A stretch of 27,500 nt of DNA. Source: Prorocentrum cordatum (lineage: Eukaryota > Sar > Dinophyceae > Prorocentrales > Prorocentraceae). The notes beneath the pieces were generated by a model. The model searched no databases, was not told the DNA's origin, and saw only the letters and a list, made by a program, of their open reading frames with translations. Made by a program: the position numbers and the translations under genes. Positions 18,846 to 27,032 of this stretch are shown here, one piece after another. The stretch covers positions 269,032 to 296,531 of the forward strand of contig CAUYUJ010018060.1 of the NCBI GenBank assembly GCA_963575745.1. The letters run 5' to 3'. The first letter of the stretch is position 1. Each line of letters begins with the position of its first letter.

Positions 18846-19690
18846 GCTCCTCCTGTCGTCCCCCTTTTGATCTGGTGGACACGCGGGAGACGCTGAATCA
18901 TGGTCGGTGTCGGCCCAGCCACCGCGCGCTGGGACCGCTGGCGCTTGCTTCTGGTGAGCTTGGCGCTGTCGTGTGGGTGTCGCAGTGCACTCGTTGGCAC
19001 CAGGGGCCAGGTGCACGTCCTGTCTGGATGGACTCGGCGCTTCTGCGCTCCAAGATTCGAGAACTGGCGGACGTCTCAGTGCGAGGATGAGAGACGTAGC
19101 CCTAGTCCTTGGTCTGTGGGTCGTGTCCCAGGTTCGCGCTGCTTAGATCTGGTTTGTAATGTTATACTTTGCCGCGGCACCATCAACAACGAATCAATGC
19201 GCACATCGACGTCACCACGCTCGTCTACTGACGTGCATGCCTTTTGAATACCTGCTCGTCCGTACACCGTACAGCTGACCTTTTCTATAGCCCCTCGCAT
19301 AGCTGGGCCCTTTAGCTCTCGATTCGACAGTTTGCCTCGAGGCACGGACCATCGTTGACTCCTGTATCTCTCTGCGGCGCGGCTGGGCAACATTTCACAA
19401 AATGCGCTCTTGTGAAGCATAGGCCGCGACGGCTCGAACAGGCCTTGCGGAGCAAATAGCTTCAACAGCGGATTCTTGTGAACTATGAACTACACCACCC
19501 ATGTATCAGCATCGTGCCAATAGGGGGCACTTCGTCCCACCTGCTCAGCCCTGTTTGGTTTCGCAACCCAGGTGATCAGTTCAGGGCGATCGCCCTGAGC
19601 AAATTACAACTTCCCCATGTGATTCGATGCGTCTCCTCAGGCCTAGAGGACAGGTAGCCCCTGTTTATTCTCGTTCAACGCATTCAAAAA
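18846..19690. other. Balanced-composition stretch, no gene assigned
   Basis: Plus frames at 18788-19090 and 18900-19247 and a minus frame at 19076-19465 (129 codons, Arg/Ser/Lys-rich with no low-complexity run) overlap. The minus frame looks the most protein-like and lies upstream of the LINE remnant on the same strand, but I recognise none of its sequence. It could be older LINE sequence or a separate fragment. Confidence 0.3.
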
Positions 19691-19969
19691 TTCAGAAACC
19701 AGTTCTTAATACACGGATGCAGGGCGGCTCCTTTTCAAAGTAGGTCTCACGCTTCCCGAAGCCCCTCAGTGTGAAACGGTTGCGCGGATGGGTGGGGCTC
19801 TCGCTTGAGATTTCGTCACAAGTGCTGTCTTCTCTGTTCCAAAGCTCCCTCCTTGCCCTGCTCGGGGGGAGGGGGGGGCTTACCCCTTCCCCTCCCCGAT
19901 CCCCTGGGATTGGAAGGGGCGCCCCGCGAGGTGTCAGAGGGTGCTCTTTGGTGAAAGATGGCTCCAAAA

Positions 19970-20340
19970 GAGCCTTAGAGAGCCCAAGACGGCTTACAAG
20001 ATGCTTCAACATGGTTCCAGATAGCCTCCGGCATGCCCCCAAGACGCCTCAATGCAGCCTCAAGGCGGCTCCAACTGCCCTTCGGGCGTCCCAAGGCACC
20101 CCCCAAGAGGCAACAATGTTTCGAACACCTGGGGGACATCGATGCGTTGTGCCTTCTACCGTCCTCGCTTCCGATGGGTTTCTGAGGCTTCAGGGTGGCC
20201 CTAAGCCGGCCCACGAGAGCTCAAGAGGGGCCCAAGAGGGCACCAAGAGCGCCCCAAGACGACATTGTTGCGCCTCCTTCTGAGCCATGGGGCCCAAGGT
20301 CGCCCCAAGAGGCCTCCAAGACTCACACGTTGCAAGGTCT
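19970..20340. repeat. Degenerate ~11-bp minisatellite (AAGANGCCTCC-like)
   Basis: Loosely periodic units such as CCCAAGACGGCTT, CAAGATGCTTC, CCCAAGACGCCTC, CTCAAGGCGGCTC, and later CAAGAGGGGCCC and CCAAGAGGCCTC. Copies are very diverged and spacing drifts, with an interruption near 20110-20200. The plus frame through it (19771-20283) is a by-product. Confidence 0.55.
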
Positions 20341-20750
20341 GTGCAGGGTGTTTGCACGGCCCACTCTCCTCAAAAAACCACGCAAAAAGACCGTGCAAAG
20401 AGGGGGCACCTCCTTTGCTGGTTATGGAGAAAGATGTGGGTACGAAATTCAGGTTCCCCCCCCTCGACAACTCGAAGCTCCTCCTGCGTTCCTCCTCCTA
20501 CTCCTCCTCCGCTTCCTCCCCCTACCCCTAACCCCAAGATGGCCCCAGGAGGGCTTCGAGTTAGAAGGCTCGTGAGACAACTCGCGGAGACATCAACGAA
20601 GCACTGCCGTGGTAGAGGGGCATATGTGAAATCACTAGACACATATTCCCGCTGCTTACTGCGTCACCTCCGACCTGCTTCCACATCGGCTGTGCAAACC
20701 GTGCTTCAACGCGTCCCTGATTAAGCAACTCCCCTGGCAAGTGTTGCTGC
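20341..20750. other. Spacer with a short CCT tract, no gene seen
   Basis: Contains a pyrimidine microsatellite at about 20476-20530. Short frames only. Confidence 0.35.
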
Positions 20751-21179
20751 ATGGGCTGGTGGGGGTACGCGACAACGTCAAGAATGGAATGGCAAGATTC
20801 GGGGAGTCATGCAACGCTTGCATGGATGGAGTGCAGATCCTTTCAAATGGGGTCATCGCTGGAGTCTTACTTGTTTGTCGTTGGCAGCACTGGGTTTAGT
20901 GGGACCTGGTTTAATGGTGTGCACTGGGGGACGCCTCACCCGCCCCGTTCCACTAACCGAAGCTACTACAGACCTGGCTTAGTGATTTTGGTCAATAAGA
21001 GGCTCCGGGGCCCTATCACTAACCGGGCCTCCTTACCTGTGGCCCTTGCTGTACCCGACTTTGGACTTGATGATCATGCACCTTTTCACTTCTTACAGCT
21101 CGAAGGGTTGAGGGTGGATCCTTCACAGAACGGGGTCTCGCGCGAATGGCAACCCGACGGGACGCCCGCTCGTCCATGA
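20751..21179 (+). CDS. Unassigned short open frame
   Basis: 142 codons with mixed composition, Trp- and Gly-rich at the start and without simple repeats. It is the most even-looking plus frame in the interval, but the two other plus frames are only partly closed and no motif is recognised. No splice or start evidence. Confidence 0.2.
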   Translation: MGWWGYATTSRMEWQDSGSHATLAWMECRSFQMGSSLESYLFVVGSTGFSGTWFNGVHWGTPHPPRSTNRSYYRPGLVILVNKRLRGPITNRASLPVALAVPDFGLDDHAPFHFLQLEGLRVDPSQNGVSREWQPDGTPARP

Positions 21180-21470
21180 GGGGGGGCACCCCCTGCAGCG
21201 GAACGGACAATCTCATAGGGAGGACCGAGGCGGGGACTGGGGACGGGATGGTGCCCTTAAGCATCGCTAGTGCTTGAGCAGGGACCGACGGTCCCGGCAT
21301 TCCTCTAGGCCTACCACAACATGCTCTAAACACCCACAAATTTTGTTTAAACAACAACAATGTTTTTTTTGAACAGAAGCCCGATATGTTAAAACGAAAC
21401 AGAATCGTCCAGAAATGCTCTTAGAACATTTCGTGCAGACCACAACAGGCAAGCCAGGACGCTTCGCCAC
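21180..21470. other. Spacer, no gene seen
   Basis: Contains a small AT-richer patch (about 21330-21410) with AACAACAACAATG and a T-run. No ordered element. Confidence 0.35.
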
Positions 21471-21475
21471 TGCTT

Positions 21476-21535
21476 GAAATGCACCCTGGGTTTACGATGG
21501 TCCTCCCCCCCGCCTCGCCCCCCTCGCGGAGATAG
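21476..21535 (+). repeat. Direct repeat flanking the foldback element (left)
   Basis: CCTGGGTTTACGATGGTCCT followed by C-rich CGCCTCGCCCCCCTCGCGG; nearly the same string is at 21771-21825, so the foldback element lies between two direct copies about 290 bases apart. Confidence 0.75.
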
Positions 21536-21540
21536 AGGCC

Positions 21541-21745
21541 TCGGAGTAGATGGAGTCGGCGGATCGCGCCGCATCGCCGATGCATCTGCGATGCATCGGC
21601 GATGCATCGCAGATACACCGACGATGCATGGGCGACGTCGTCGGTGCATCGGCGATAAGGGCGTGGAGGAAATCGGGCTCCACATCGAGCCGCATCGGCG
21701 ATGCATTGGCGGTGCGGCGCGATCAGCCGACCCCATCCACTCCGA
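21541..21745. mobile_element. Foldback element with 45-bp terminal inverted repeats
   Basis: The left end 21541-21585 and the reverse complement of 21701-21745 agree at 40 of 45 positions, including the shared block GATCGCGCCGCA. The interior (115 bases) is full of GATGCATCG units and includes a perfect palindrome at 21584-21614 (15-base arms around one G). No coding capacity. A diverged relative with the same plan lies at 25342-25499. A MITE/foldback element is the simplest reading. Confidence 0.7.
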
Positions 21746-21770
21746 CCCCATCAAGGAGGCCTAGACTACT

Positions 21771-21825
21771 GCATCCTGGGTTTACGATGGTCCTCCCCCA
21801 CTTGCCTCGCCCCCCTCGCGGGAGA
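21771..21825 (+). repeat. Direct repeat flanking the foldback element (right)
   Basis: Second copy of the GGGTTTACGATGGTCCTCCC block, one small indel relative to the left copy. Confidence 0.75.
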
Positions 21826-21847
21826 GGAGGGGTGTGCGGCGGGGATG

Positions 21848-21909
21848 TATCCATATCCACCGCCTGGGAACCGACGTCCTGGTGCCCTAGCGGGCGGTGG
21901 ATATGGATA
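21848..21909. repeat. Perfect 17-bp inverted repeat with 28-nt loop
   Basis: TATCCATATCCACCGCC (21848-21864) is exactly complementary to 21893-21909. A second, imperfect stem follows at once: GGATATATTTCGG pairs with CCGAATATGTCC across a C-rich loop (about 21903-21933), and CCACATCCACTGCCTG then repeats the first arm. Confidence 0.8.
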
Positions 21910-22078
21910 TATTTCGGCCCCCGCCCGAATATGTCCACATCCACTGCCTGCCGAGGCTCCGAAAACTGACCCTCCAGGCGGTGGCCATGTAGAACTTCCC
22001 GCCCCGGAAGGGGGGACGAGGAGAAGAACGGGGCGGGCGAGGGCCTGGCCCTCCCGCGCCTCCCCCTCCTCCGGGGAT

Positions 22079-22146
22079 CTACTGGCCCGGGCCAATCCAG
22101 GCCCAACTCAGCCAGGCAATGCAGGATCCTGCGAGATCCTGCAATG
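22079..22146 (+). repeat. Partial tandem copy of the 310-bp repeat
   Basis: TGGCCCGGGCCAATCCAGGC and the following GGATCCTGCGAGATCCTGCA correspond to the palindrome-plus-decamer part of the repeat at 22303-22370. It abuts the second full copy. Confidence 0.65.
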
Positions 22147-22459
22147 AGGCGAGAGCACGATTCCCGAAAGAATTTCGACCACTCGCAAGGGTGACCCTGG
22201 GCAAAGAGTGACCTTCGGTGCGCGTCTTTAAAAGGCCGCGGGGAGGCCAAATCCAAGCGCGCAGGCCAATGCTGCGGGGACCCCTGCAAGTCGGGGATCT
22301 AATGACCCGGGTCAATCCAGACCCGTGTCGGACAGGCGTTGCAGGATCCTGCGAGATCCTGCAGGGTCCTGCAGGATCCTGCGACCAAGCCCAGGTCAAT
22401 GCGACTCCGGCCCTGGAGGATCCTGCAAGCTCCGGCGCTCTGGCTGACCCCCCCCGTTT
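22147..22459 (+). repeat. Dispersed ~310-bp repeat, copy 2
   Basis: Direct copy of 9867-10174. The 67-base identical core is at 22233-22299 and the TGACCCGGGTCA palindrome at 22303-22314. The decamer run here is cleaner (GCAGGATCCTGCGAGATCC) than in copy 1. Confidence 0.75.
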
Positions 22460-22734
22460 GCATGGGCCCCGTCTCTTGAGCCCCGACTCATCTTCTTCCC
22501 TCTGCCCCGGCTCCTCCCTTCGACTCCCCACCTTTTCTGCCCACTCTTCCGCTTCTCGCAGCCGGGCTCCCTGCGGCGCGCAGCCGCCCAAAAAATCTGC
22601 AATCAGAGCACTGCTGTGCGGCAAGGTCTTTCGGCGGCCAAGCACGAGAGGAGCAGAGAGGCCGGGTGGAGGAGGAGTGGGGGCGAGAGGGGCTACTGGC
22701 GAGAGGGGGGGGGTACAACAGGAGTTCTTGTCAC
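22460..22734. other. Spacer, no gene seen
   Basis: GC-rich sequence with C- and G-runs (22447-22454, 22704-22711). Open frames are shadows. Confidence 0.35.
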
Positions 22735-23715
22735 TCAAGGGCAGGAGGAACGCCGCTCCACGCCGACGGTCCCAAGGCCACCCGCCTCTGGAGCTGGAGG
22801 CTCGAGGCTTCTGGTGGCTCTGGAGCGCCTGGAAATGCTCGAGGACGGGAAACGGCTTGCCGTCAGGCACAGTATAGGAGCAGCGGAGGGGAGGAGGAGG
22901 AGGCGGGGGGTGAAGGAATGGAGGAGACAGGAGGACCGGGTGGGGTGATGGCAGGTGGAACGAAAATGAGGTGAGAAGGATGCGTGAAGGAAGGGGCTGA
23001 GGGGAGGAGAGAAGAACACGGACAAGGGAGGATGCAGGACGGCTGGGACAGATGGGAGGAAGGAGAAGGAGAAGAGGGAGATGGGTGAGGAATGTGAAGT
23101 AACAAACCATCCACGCATCGGGCCGACAACTCCTGGCGGCGACGACGGCAACGACCACGGCGACGGTGGCGACGACGACGACGACGACGACGGCGACATC
23201 TGCGGCGATGTCGTCAACGGCGACGGCGATGAAATTGCCATTTCCGGGTGCTTGAACCAAGCGTGAGGAACCAAACGTGAGCCCAGATCCAGGCCAGATC
23301 CGAGCCGAAAGCTTTCTGAGTGGCAGACATGGTGCTGCAAGCGTACGAATGTTGTAAAGTTTGCTCGACGGTTCCGCCAGATATTGAACACCGCACGCGT
23401 GCGATGAGTGGACATGGGCAGTGCGCGCGCCAAAACAATGTTGCGGTCAATAGGTAGACGGTCAATTTGGAAGGCCGCTTGTTTCAACCATTCCCATTCT
23501 AGGCGGATCAAATCCGGTGCGGCACAGATGGGTTGTATCCCAGTGTCAGAAAGGAGGGACCCTAGCACAGGCGAGCGTAAAGGAAAGCCTGTAGCCAGTT
23601 CGCCTGGGAACTCACACATCTCGACTTTGACACGTGGCGCTGTTGAGCAAAAATGCTGCACCCGAGAAATGACGTCCCTCCGCGATCTGGCGGAATACCC
23701 GATGGCACGTTGCAC
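22735..23715 (-). CDS. Unrecognised open frame, N-terminal ~165 codons protein-like
   Basis: 326 codons open on the minus strand. The first half (about 23230-23715) has an even, amphipathic composition, for example LIRLEWEWLKQAAFQIDRLP and TRAVFNIWRNRRANFTTFVR, which looks like real coding sequence. The second half is Ser/Pro/Leu-rich because it crosses a (CGA)n run at 23141-23230 and GGAGG-rich DNA at 22890-23060, and is probably intron or non-coding. The first codon of the frame is not a confident start, so this could be an internal exon. No family recognised. Confidence 0.35.
   Translation of the reverse strand: MQRAIGYSARSRRDVISRVQHFCSTAPRVKVEMCEFPGELATGFPLRSPVLGSLLSDTGIQPICAAPDLIRLEWEWLKQAAFQIDRLPIDRNIVLARALPMSTHRTRAVFNIWRNRRANFTTFVRLQHHVCHSESFRLGSGLDLGSRLVPHAWFKHPEMAISSPSPLTTSPQMSPSSSSSSSPPSPWSLPSSPPGVVGPMRGWFVTSHSSPISLFSFSFLPSVPAVLHPPLSVFFSPPLSPFLHASFSPHFRSTCHHPTRSSCLLHSFTPRLLLLPSAAPILCLTASRFPSSSISRRSRATRSLEPPAPEAGGLGTVGVERRSSCP
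23141..23230. repeat. (GACGAC)/(GGCGAC) microsatellite
   Basis: CGACGACGACGACGACGACGG with GGCGAC and GGTGGC interruptions; same repeat type as at 10584. Confidence 0.85.
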
Positions 23716-24310
23716 CGCGCTCTTATGATCTCCTCTTCACCCCCACGTGAAGTCTGTTGGTAACACTTGCCAGAACATGACCTGTTCACAAAGACCTGCA
23801 GGGTGACGCTCGTATGACGCATGAGATTGCCCCAACTGCCGCATCTAATCTCATCCGCTCGAGGGCACGCACATACTCGAAGATAGGCTGTTCATACGAT
23901 CGCAGCAGAACGTCGACGCTGGGCTCGAATGCTCCCAGCAGTGCTTGCGCCTGGGGGTTCGCACTCGCGTTGGCGAGTAGCCGCGTGGGTCTGCCGAAGG
24001 CCCGGCGGGCCGCCGCGGGCGTCTCGTGAGCGCCCCGTGCGCTCGCTGGCTGGCGCCCGCCGAGGTTTCGCCTCTGATGGGGCGGCCGTGGGCGCCCGGC
24101 GGGGGCCCCCGTGCGCTGGCTGGGCCTGCCGAGGCGTCGCCTCTCGCAGGCACCTCGCGGGCGCCGCGTGCTGGTTGCGCCTCACGGCTCGACGCCGCAC
24201 GGCTTGCGCCACGGAAAGTTCCCCACGCTGCTTCTTTGACCACGCAGCTTGCGACACACGCAAAGCTTGCACCAAATTGCGTACACAGCATAGCTTACAC
24301 CACAATGCCT
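23716..24310. other. GC-rich spacer, no gene assigned
   Basis: A short minus frame at 23562-23822 overlaps the end of the previous open frame. Between 23940 and 24200 both strands are open through GC bias. From about 24238 to 24310, and again near 24420-24470, AGCTTGCACC/TAGCTTACACC-like units recur loosely (GCTTGCGACAC, GCTTGCACCAAA, GCTTACACCACA). Confidence 0.4.
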
Positions 24311-24325
24311 TCACCATCAACAGAT

Positions 24326-24400
24326 ATATATATATATATAGTTATATATGTGTGTATACACATATACGTATATATACTTATGTATTTGTAGATCTAAATG
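24326..24400. repeat. (TA)-rich alternating purine-pyrimidine tract
   Basis: ATATATATATATATA, TATATGTGTGTATACACATA and GTATATATACTTATG in succession; contains nested palindromes such as TGTGTATACACA. Alternating purine-pyrimidine of this kind favours cruciform or Z-like structures. Confidence 0.8.
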
Positions 24401-24660
24401 TGTATATGTTGCACCACATAGCTTGAAACGCGCATAGCTTGCACTGGATAGCGTGCACAACATTGGGTGCAAGAGCTCACTCATTGGGCTCCACGCTGGC
24501 AAAAACATGTCCGCCACTGGTGTTCAAAGATCCCTGTCAGGGGTCCAGGCCATGACCCTCCTGCCCGTCTGCCCCCCCCCCCCCGCGCAACTTCCCCTCT
24601 TCCTCTTGCCTCGTCCTTTCCGACGAGCTGGGGCCGCCCACACGGGGTCAGAGCAGATTT
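24401..24660. other. Spacer with a 13-base C-run
   Basis: Loose GCTTGCAC repeats near 24420-24470 and a C homopolymer at 24572-24584. No gene. Confidence 0.4.
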
Positions 24661-24751
24661 AGGTCGGGCCTGTCCTTCTACAGATTTTCGACGAAAATTG
24701 AAAAACATACTCCAATGATACCGGAGAAAAAACCCAATCATAATATTTTTA

Positions 24752-25053
24752 GGGCTGTAGGGCTATGGGGCTATACGGTTATAGGACCATAGGACTATAG
24801 GGCTATAGGACTATAGGGCTATAGGGCTATAGGAACATAGGGCTATAGGGCTACGAGGCAAGAAGGCTATAGGGCTGTAGGCCCATAAAGGCTATAGGGT
24901 GATAGGGCTATAGGGCGATTGGGCTATAGGGCATAAGGACTATAGGGCTATTAGGGCTATAGGGCTATAGGGCTACATGGTTATAGGTCTATAGGTCTAT
25001 AGGGATATAGGGCTATAGGGCTATAGAGCTATAGGGCTATAGGGCGATAGAGC
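24752..25053 (+). repeat. 9-bp minisatellite GGGCTATAG, about 33 copies
   Basis: About 300 bases of GGGCTATAG with variants GGACTATAG, GGTCTATAG, GGGCGATAG, GGGCTGTAG and occasional indels. Since 9 is a multiple of 3, each frame keeps its register between copies, and the TAG within the unit closes one frame regularly. Confidence 0.92.
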
Positions 25054-25170
25054 ACCCGGGCACCCCGGGGCACCCGGGCACCCCGGGGCAGCTCCAGGCA
25101 CCCCTGGGCACCTCCGGGCACCCCCGGGCCCCTGGGCACCCGGGCCCCCCCGGGCCCCCGGGCCCCCGGG
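25054..25170. repeat. CCCGGGCA-type GC-rich repeat
   Basis: GGCACCCGGGCACCCCGGGG-like units, directly abutting the 9-bp array; almost pure G/C with embedded CCCGGG palindromes. Confidence 0.85.
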
Positions 25171-25341
25171 CGTGCTGCGAAAATCGGCGGCAAACCTAAC
25201 CTAACCATATGAATCCGCTAGGACCCCTACAGAGGCAAGCTCTGATTGGGGAAAAATGCTCCCAAAAATCAAGTCGTCGTCGACAGAGTATTTTTGACTA
25301 TGTTTGAATGTTCCCCCTGTGGAGGGACAGGCCCGACTTAC

Positions 25342-25499
25342 GAGTAGATGGGGTCGGAAGACCGTGCGGTATCGCAGATGCATCCGCAGTGCATCAGCGA
25401 CACCTGGACGGAGAAACCCAAGCTCCGAATCGAGCCACATCGCCGACGCGTCACCGATGCGTCGGCGATGCCGCCGCACACCCAGACCCCAATCTCGAC
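25342..25499. mobile_element. Foldback element, diverged relative of 21541-21745
   Basis: Ends share TGGGGTC, GTGCGG, ATCGC and GCATC in inverted order. The interior again carries GATGCATC-like units and a CTCCGAATCGAGCCACATCG stretch that matches CTCCACATCGAGCCGCATCG in the first copy. It starts immediately after the right end of the TIR-bounded block at 25339. Confidence 0.55.
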
Positions 25500-25757
25500 G
25501 GAGCCCATCTGGACGGCCTGGAATGCTTCACTTCTCCACTGCGCCCCTCTCCCCTCCTCCCGTCTCCTCCCTCTCCCCTCGCTCTCCTCGCTCCTCGCGC
25601 GCCACTCCTCCAACGAGGTTCGGGTGGGAGCAAGTATCCCGCGTGCAGCCGAACGCAGCCCACAAGACTGCGAAGCCGGACACAAGGGGGACGATGACGA
25701 GCTGCAGGCCACCACGGGTACTGGGCTAAGAGAAACACAGAGGAATACGCGCAGGAA
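25500..25757. other. Spacer, no gene seen
   Basis: Pyrimidine-rich at 25545-25600, otherwise mixed. Frames on both strands are short or composition-driven. Confidence 0.35.
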
Positions 25758-25988
25758 TCAAATGTGAAATGCGCCAGGTGAGAGGCTGAGTGAGCAATAG
25801 AGCGCAACGCGGGACGATATGCAAGCAAACGTGACGTTCTGCGCAATCCGCTTGAGACCGAGGACGAAGGCATGGGGAAAACAACGCAATACGGCGGGAT
25901 TGTCCTTCATCGCTGTGAAAAGAGTTCCGGTGCTGAGGTCGTAGTCCATGCTGGAAACTTTGCTGCCTGCTGCCAGCAACCCACCGTC
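25758..25988 (-). CDS. WD40-like exon (downstream segment)
   Basis: 77 codons including the stop, beginning right after a candidate acceptor (minus strand ...GCCGTAG, AG at 25989-25990). The opening LLAAGSKVSSMDYDLSTGTL then FTA reads like a WD40-repeat strand pair (small-residue turn, V-SSMDYD, STGTLFTA). After about residue 35 the resemblance fades and the frame may have left the exon. The preceding phase matches the segment at 27033-27121 exactly. WD40 proteins form beta-propeller scaffolds; which one this is cannot be told from so little. Confidence 0.45.
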   Translation of the reverse strand, partial: DGGLLAAGSKVSSMDYDLSTGTLFTAMKDNPAVLRCFPHAFVLGLKRIAQNVTFACISSRVALYCSLSLSPGAFHI

Positions 25989-26282
25989 CTACGGCTGCAG
26001 CTGCCCACCTCATCCATCCGACTTCGAGGCACAGGAAGAAAGAACGGCAAAGTGGTAGGGGGAAGCCTAGGATCATAATGGTGGTGGTGGCAGCACTACC
26101 CGTCGGTCGAAACAAGTGGGTAGAAGCATGAAGTAAGGCGGTGAAAATAGATTGAGCTTCCGCCAGCCCCCTGAAAGGAAGAGGGGAAAACACTCCATCA
26201 TTGAAGTAGGAAGGCGCCTAAAGTAGATTGGGATCCGGGCATCCAAAAATACCTACTTTCAACGACCTACCTACACTTTCGG

Positions 26283-26575
26283 TGCTCCGCGCAGATTTTA
26301 TGGGTCGGCGTGGGCCCCTCCCCTCCCCCCACCCCTTCCATAGGGAGCAAAACATCCACCCTCATAGTAAGCACCCCGACAGGCAAAGCCATTCAGTAAA
26401 CGCACCCAAGGAAGGAATCGAACAAGGCAGGGCTGCCTAGTAGACGCCAACTATCGGGGCCGGAGTGGTTTTTGGTCCCTTGACTCCATGGCGCGCAGAG
26501 CGCGCTGGGGGCGACGCCAGAGGCGCCGCAGGGGGTATCCAGCGCCGATCCAAGGAATCACCTCGGCCTTACTGA
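26283..26575. mobile_element. GGATCGGCG-family TIR element (copy 3, diverged)
   Basis: The left end GCGCAGATTTTATGGGTCGG matches the family start; the reverse complement of about 26535-26565 gives GATTCCTTGGATCGGCGCTG, matching the end at 11656-11700. The interior has no coding capacity. Confidence 0.45.
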
Positions 26576-26742
26576 AGTGTATAGTCCCGTCGCGTTTCTG
26601 ACCAACATCCGACGTAGTGTTTTGTTTCAAGTCTGGGCCTCTTCCCGGGGACGGACGTTTCATCCTGACCTGATCCTGACGGCCCCGGGGCCCGGTTGGG
26701 GCCCCCAAGGCCCGAGAGTGTCCAAACCCATCCGCCGTGACT

Positions 26743-26895
26743 ATCGGGCATGTCCCCCTGCATGCGGATTTTGGACGAGAAATCAAGAGTATTCAAAACA
26801 TCCTCCAAAATTGTGAATATATCACAAACAAATCGTCCCCATAGTATAAACTATTTTTGAATAATCCCCCTGTTGAGGGATGCGCACGACTTAAG
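26743..26895. mobile_element. GTCGGGC-family TIR element (short, diverged)
   Basis: The left TCGGGCATGTCCCCCTGCA and the reverse complement of the right end (AAGTCGTGCGCATCCCTCAA) align with the ends of the 24661-25339 block. The AT-rich core includes ATTCAAAACAT and TATTTTTGAATAATCCCCCT, the latter like TATTTTTGACTATG near 25290. Confidence 0.4.
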
Positions 26896-27032
26896 ACTAT
26901 CTCACGACACGAGGATAGCAGGGGACCTCTTGAAGTTTCTGCTCTCGTCCTTTTGCGAGAGCCCCCCAGGGGCATTTCAATCACACAATGAGGCTGCAGA
27001 TCGTCCCTCCCACGACCCCCCGCGCCTAATAC

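Larger units (their letters stand above)
24661..25339. mobile_element. TIR-bounded block (GTCGGGCCTGTCC family), array-filled
   Basis: The left end 24661-24682 and the reverse complement of 25318-25339 agree at 19 of 22 positions, sharing GTCGGGCCTGTCC. Just inside both ends is AT-rich sequence with AAAAATAC/CAAACATA-type strings. The interior is occupied by the 9-bp array and the CCCGGG block. A diverged, much shorter relative is at 26743-26895. No coding capacity. Confidence 0.45.
25989..27032 (-). other. Candidate 1,044-bp intron carrying two small TIR elements
   Basis: Bounded by GTATTAGG (donor, minus strand, GT at 27031-27032) and ...GCCGTAG (acceptor). Removing it joins the two WD40-like segments in phase. 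It holds a GGATCGGCG-family element at about 26283-26575 and a GTCGGGC-family element at about 26743-26895. The acceptor is followed by G, as is common in dinoflagellate introns. Confidence 0.4.

Noticed and set aside
24752-25053. CRISPR-like array
   Set aside because: The repeats are contiguous 9-mers with no spacers; this is a minisatellite.
25193-25204. AACCTAACCTAACC-like string, telomere-like
   Set aside because: Only two units; too short to call interstitial telomeric repeat.
26405-26440. Minus-strand TTGTTCGATTCCTTCC resembling a tRNA T-loop
   Set aside because: Neither acceptor stem nor anticodon arm pairs; at most a tRNA-derived SINE fragment.
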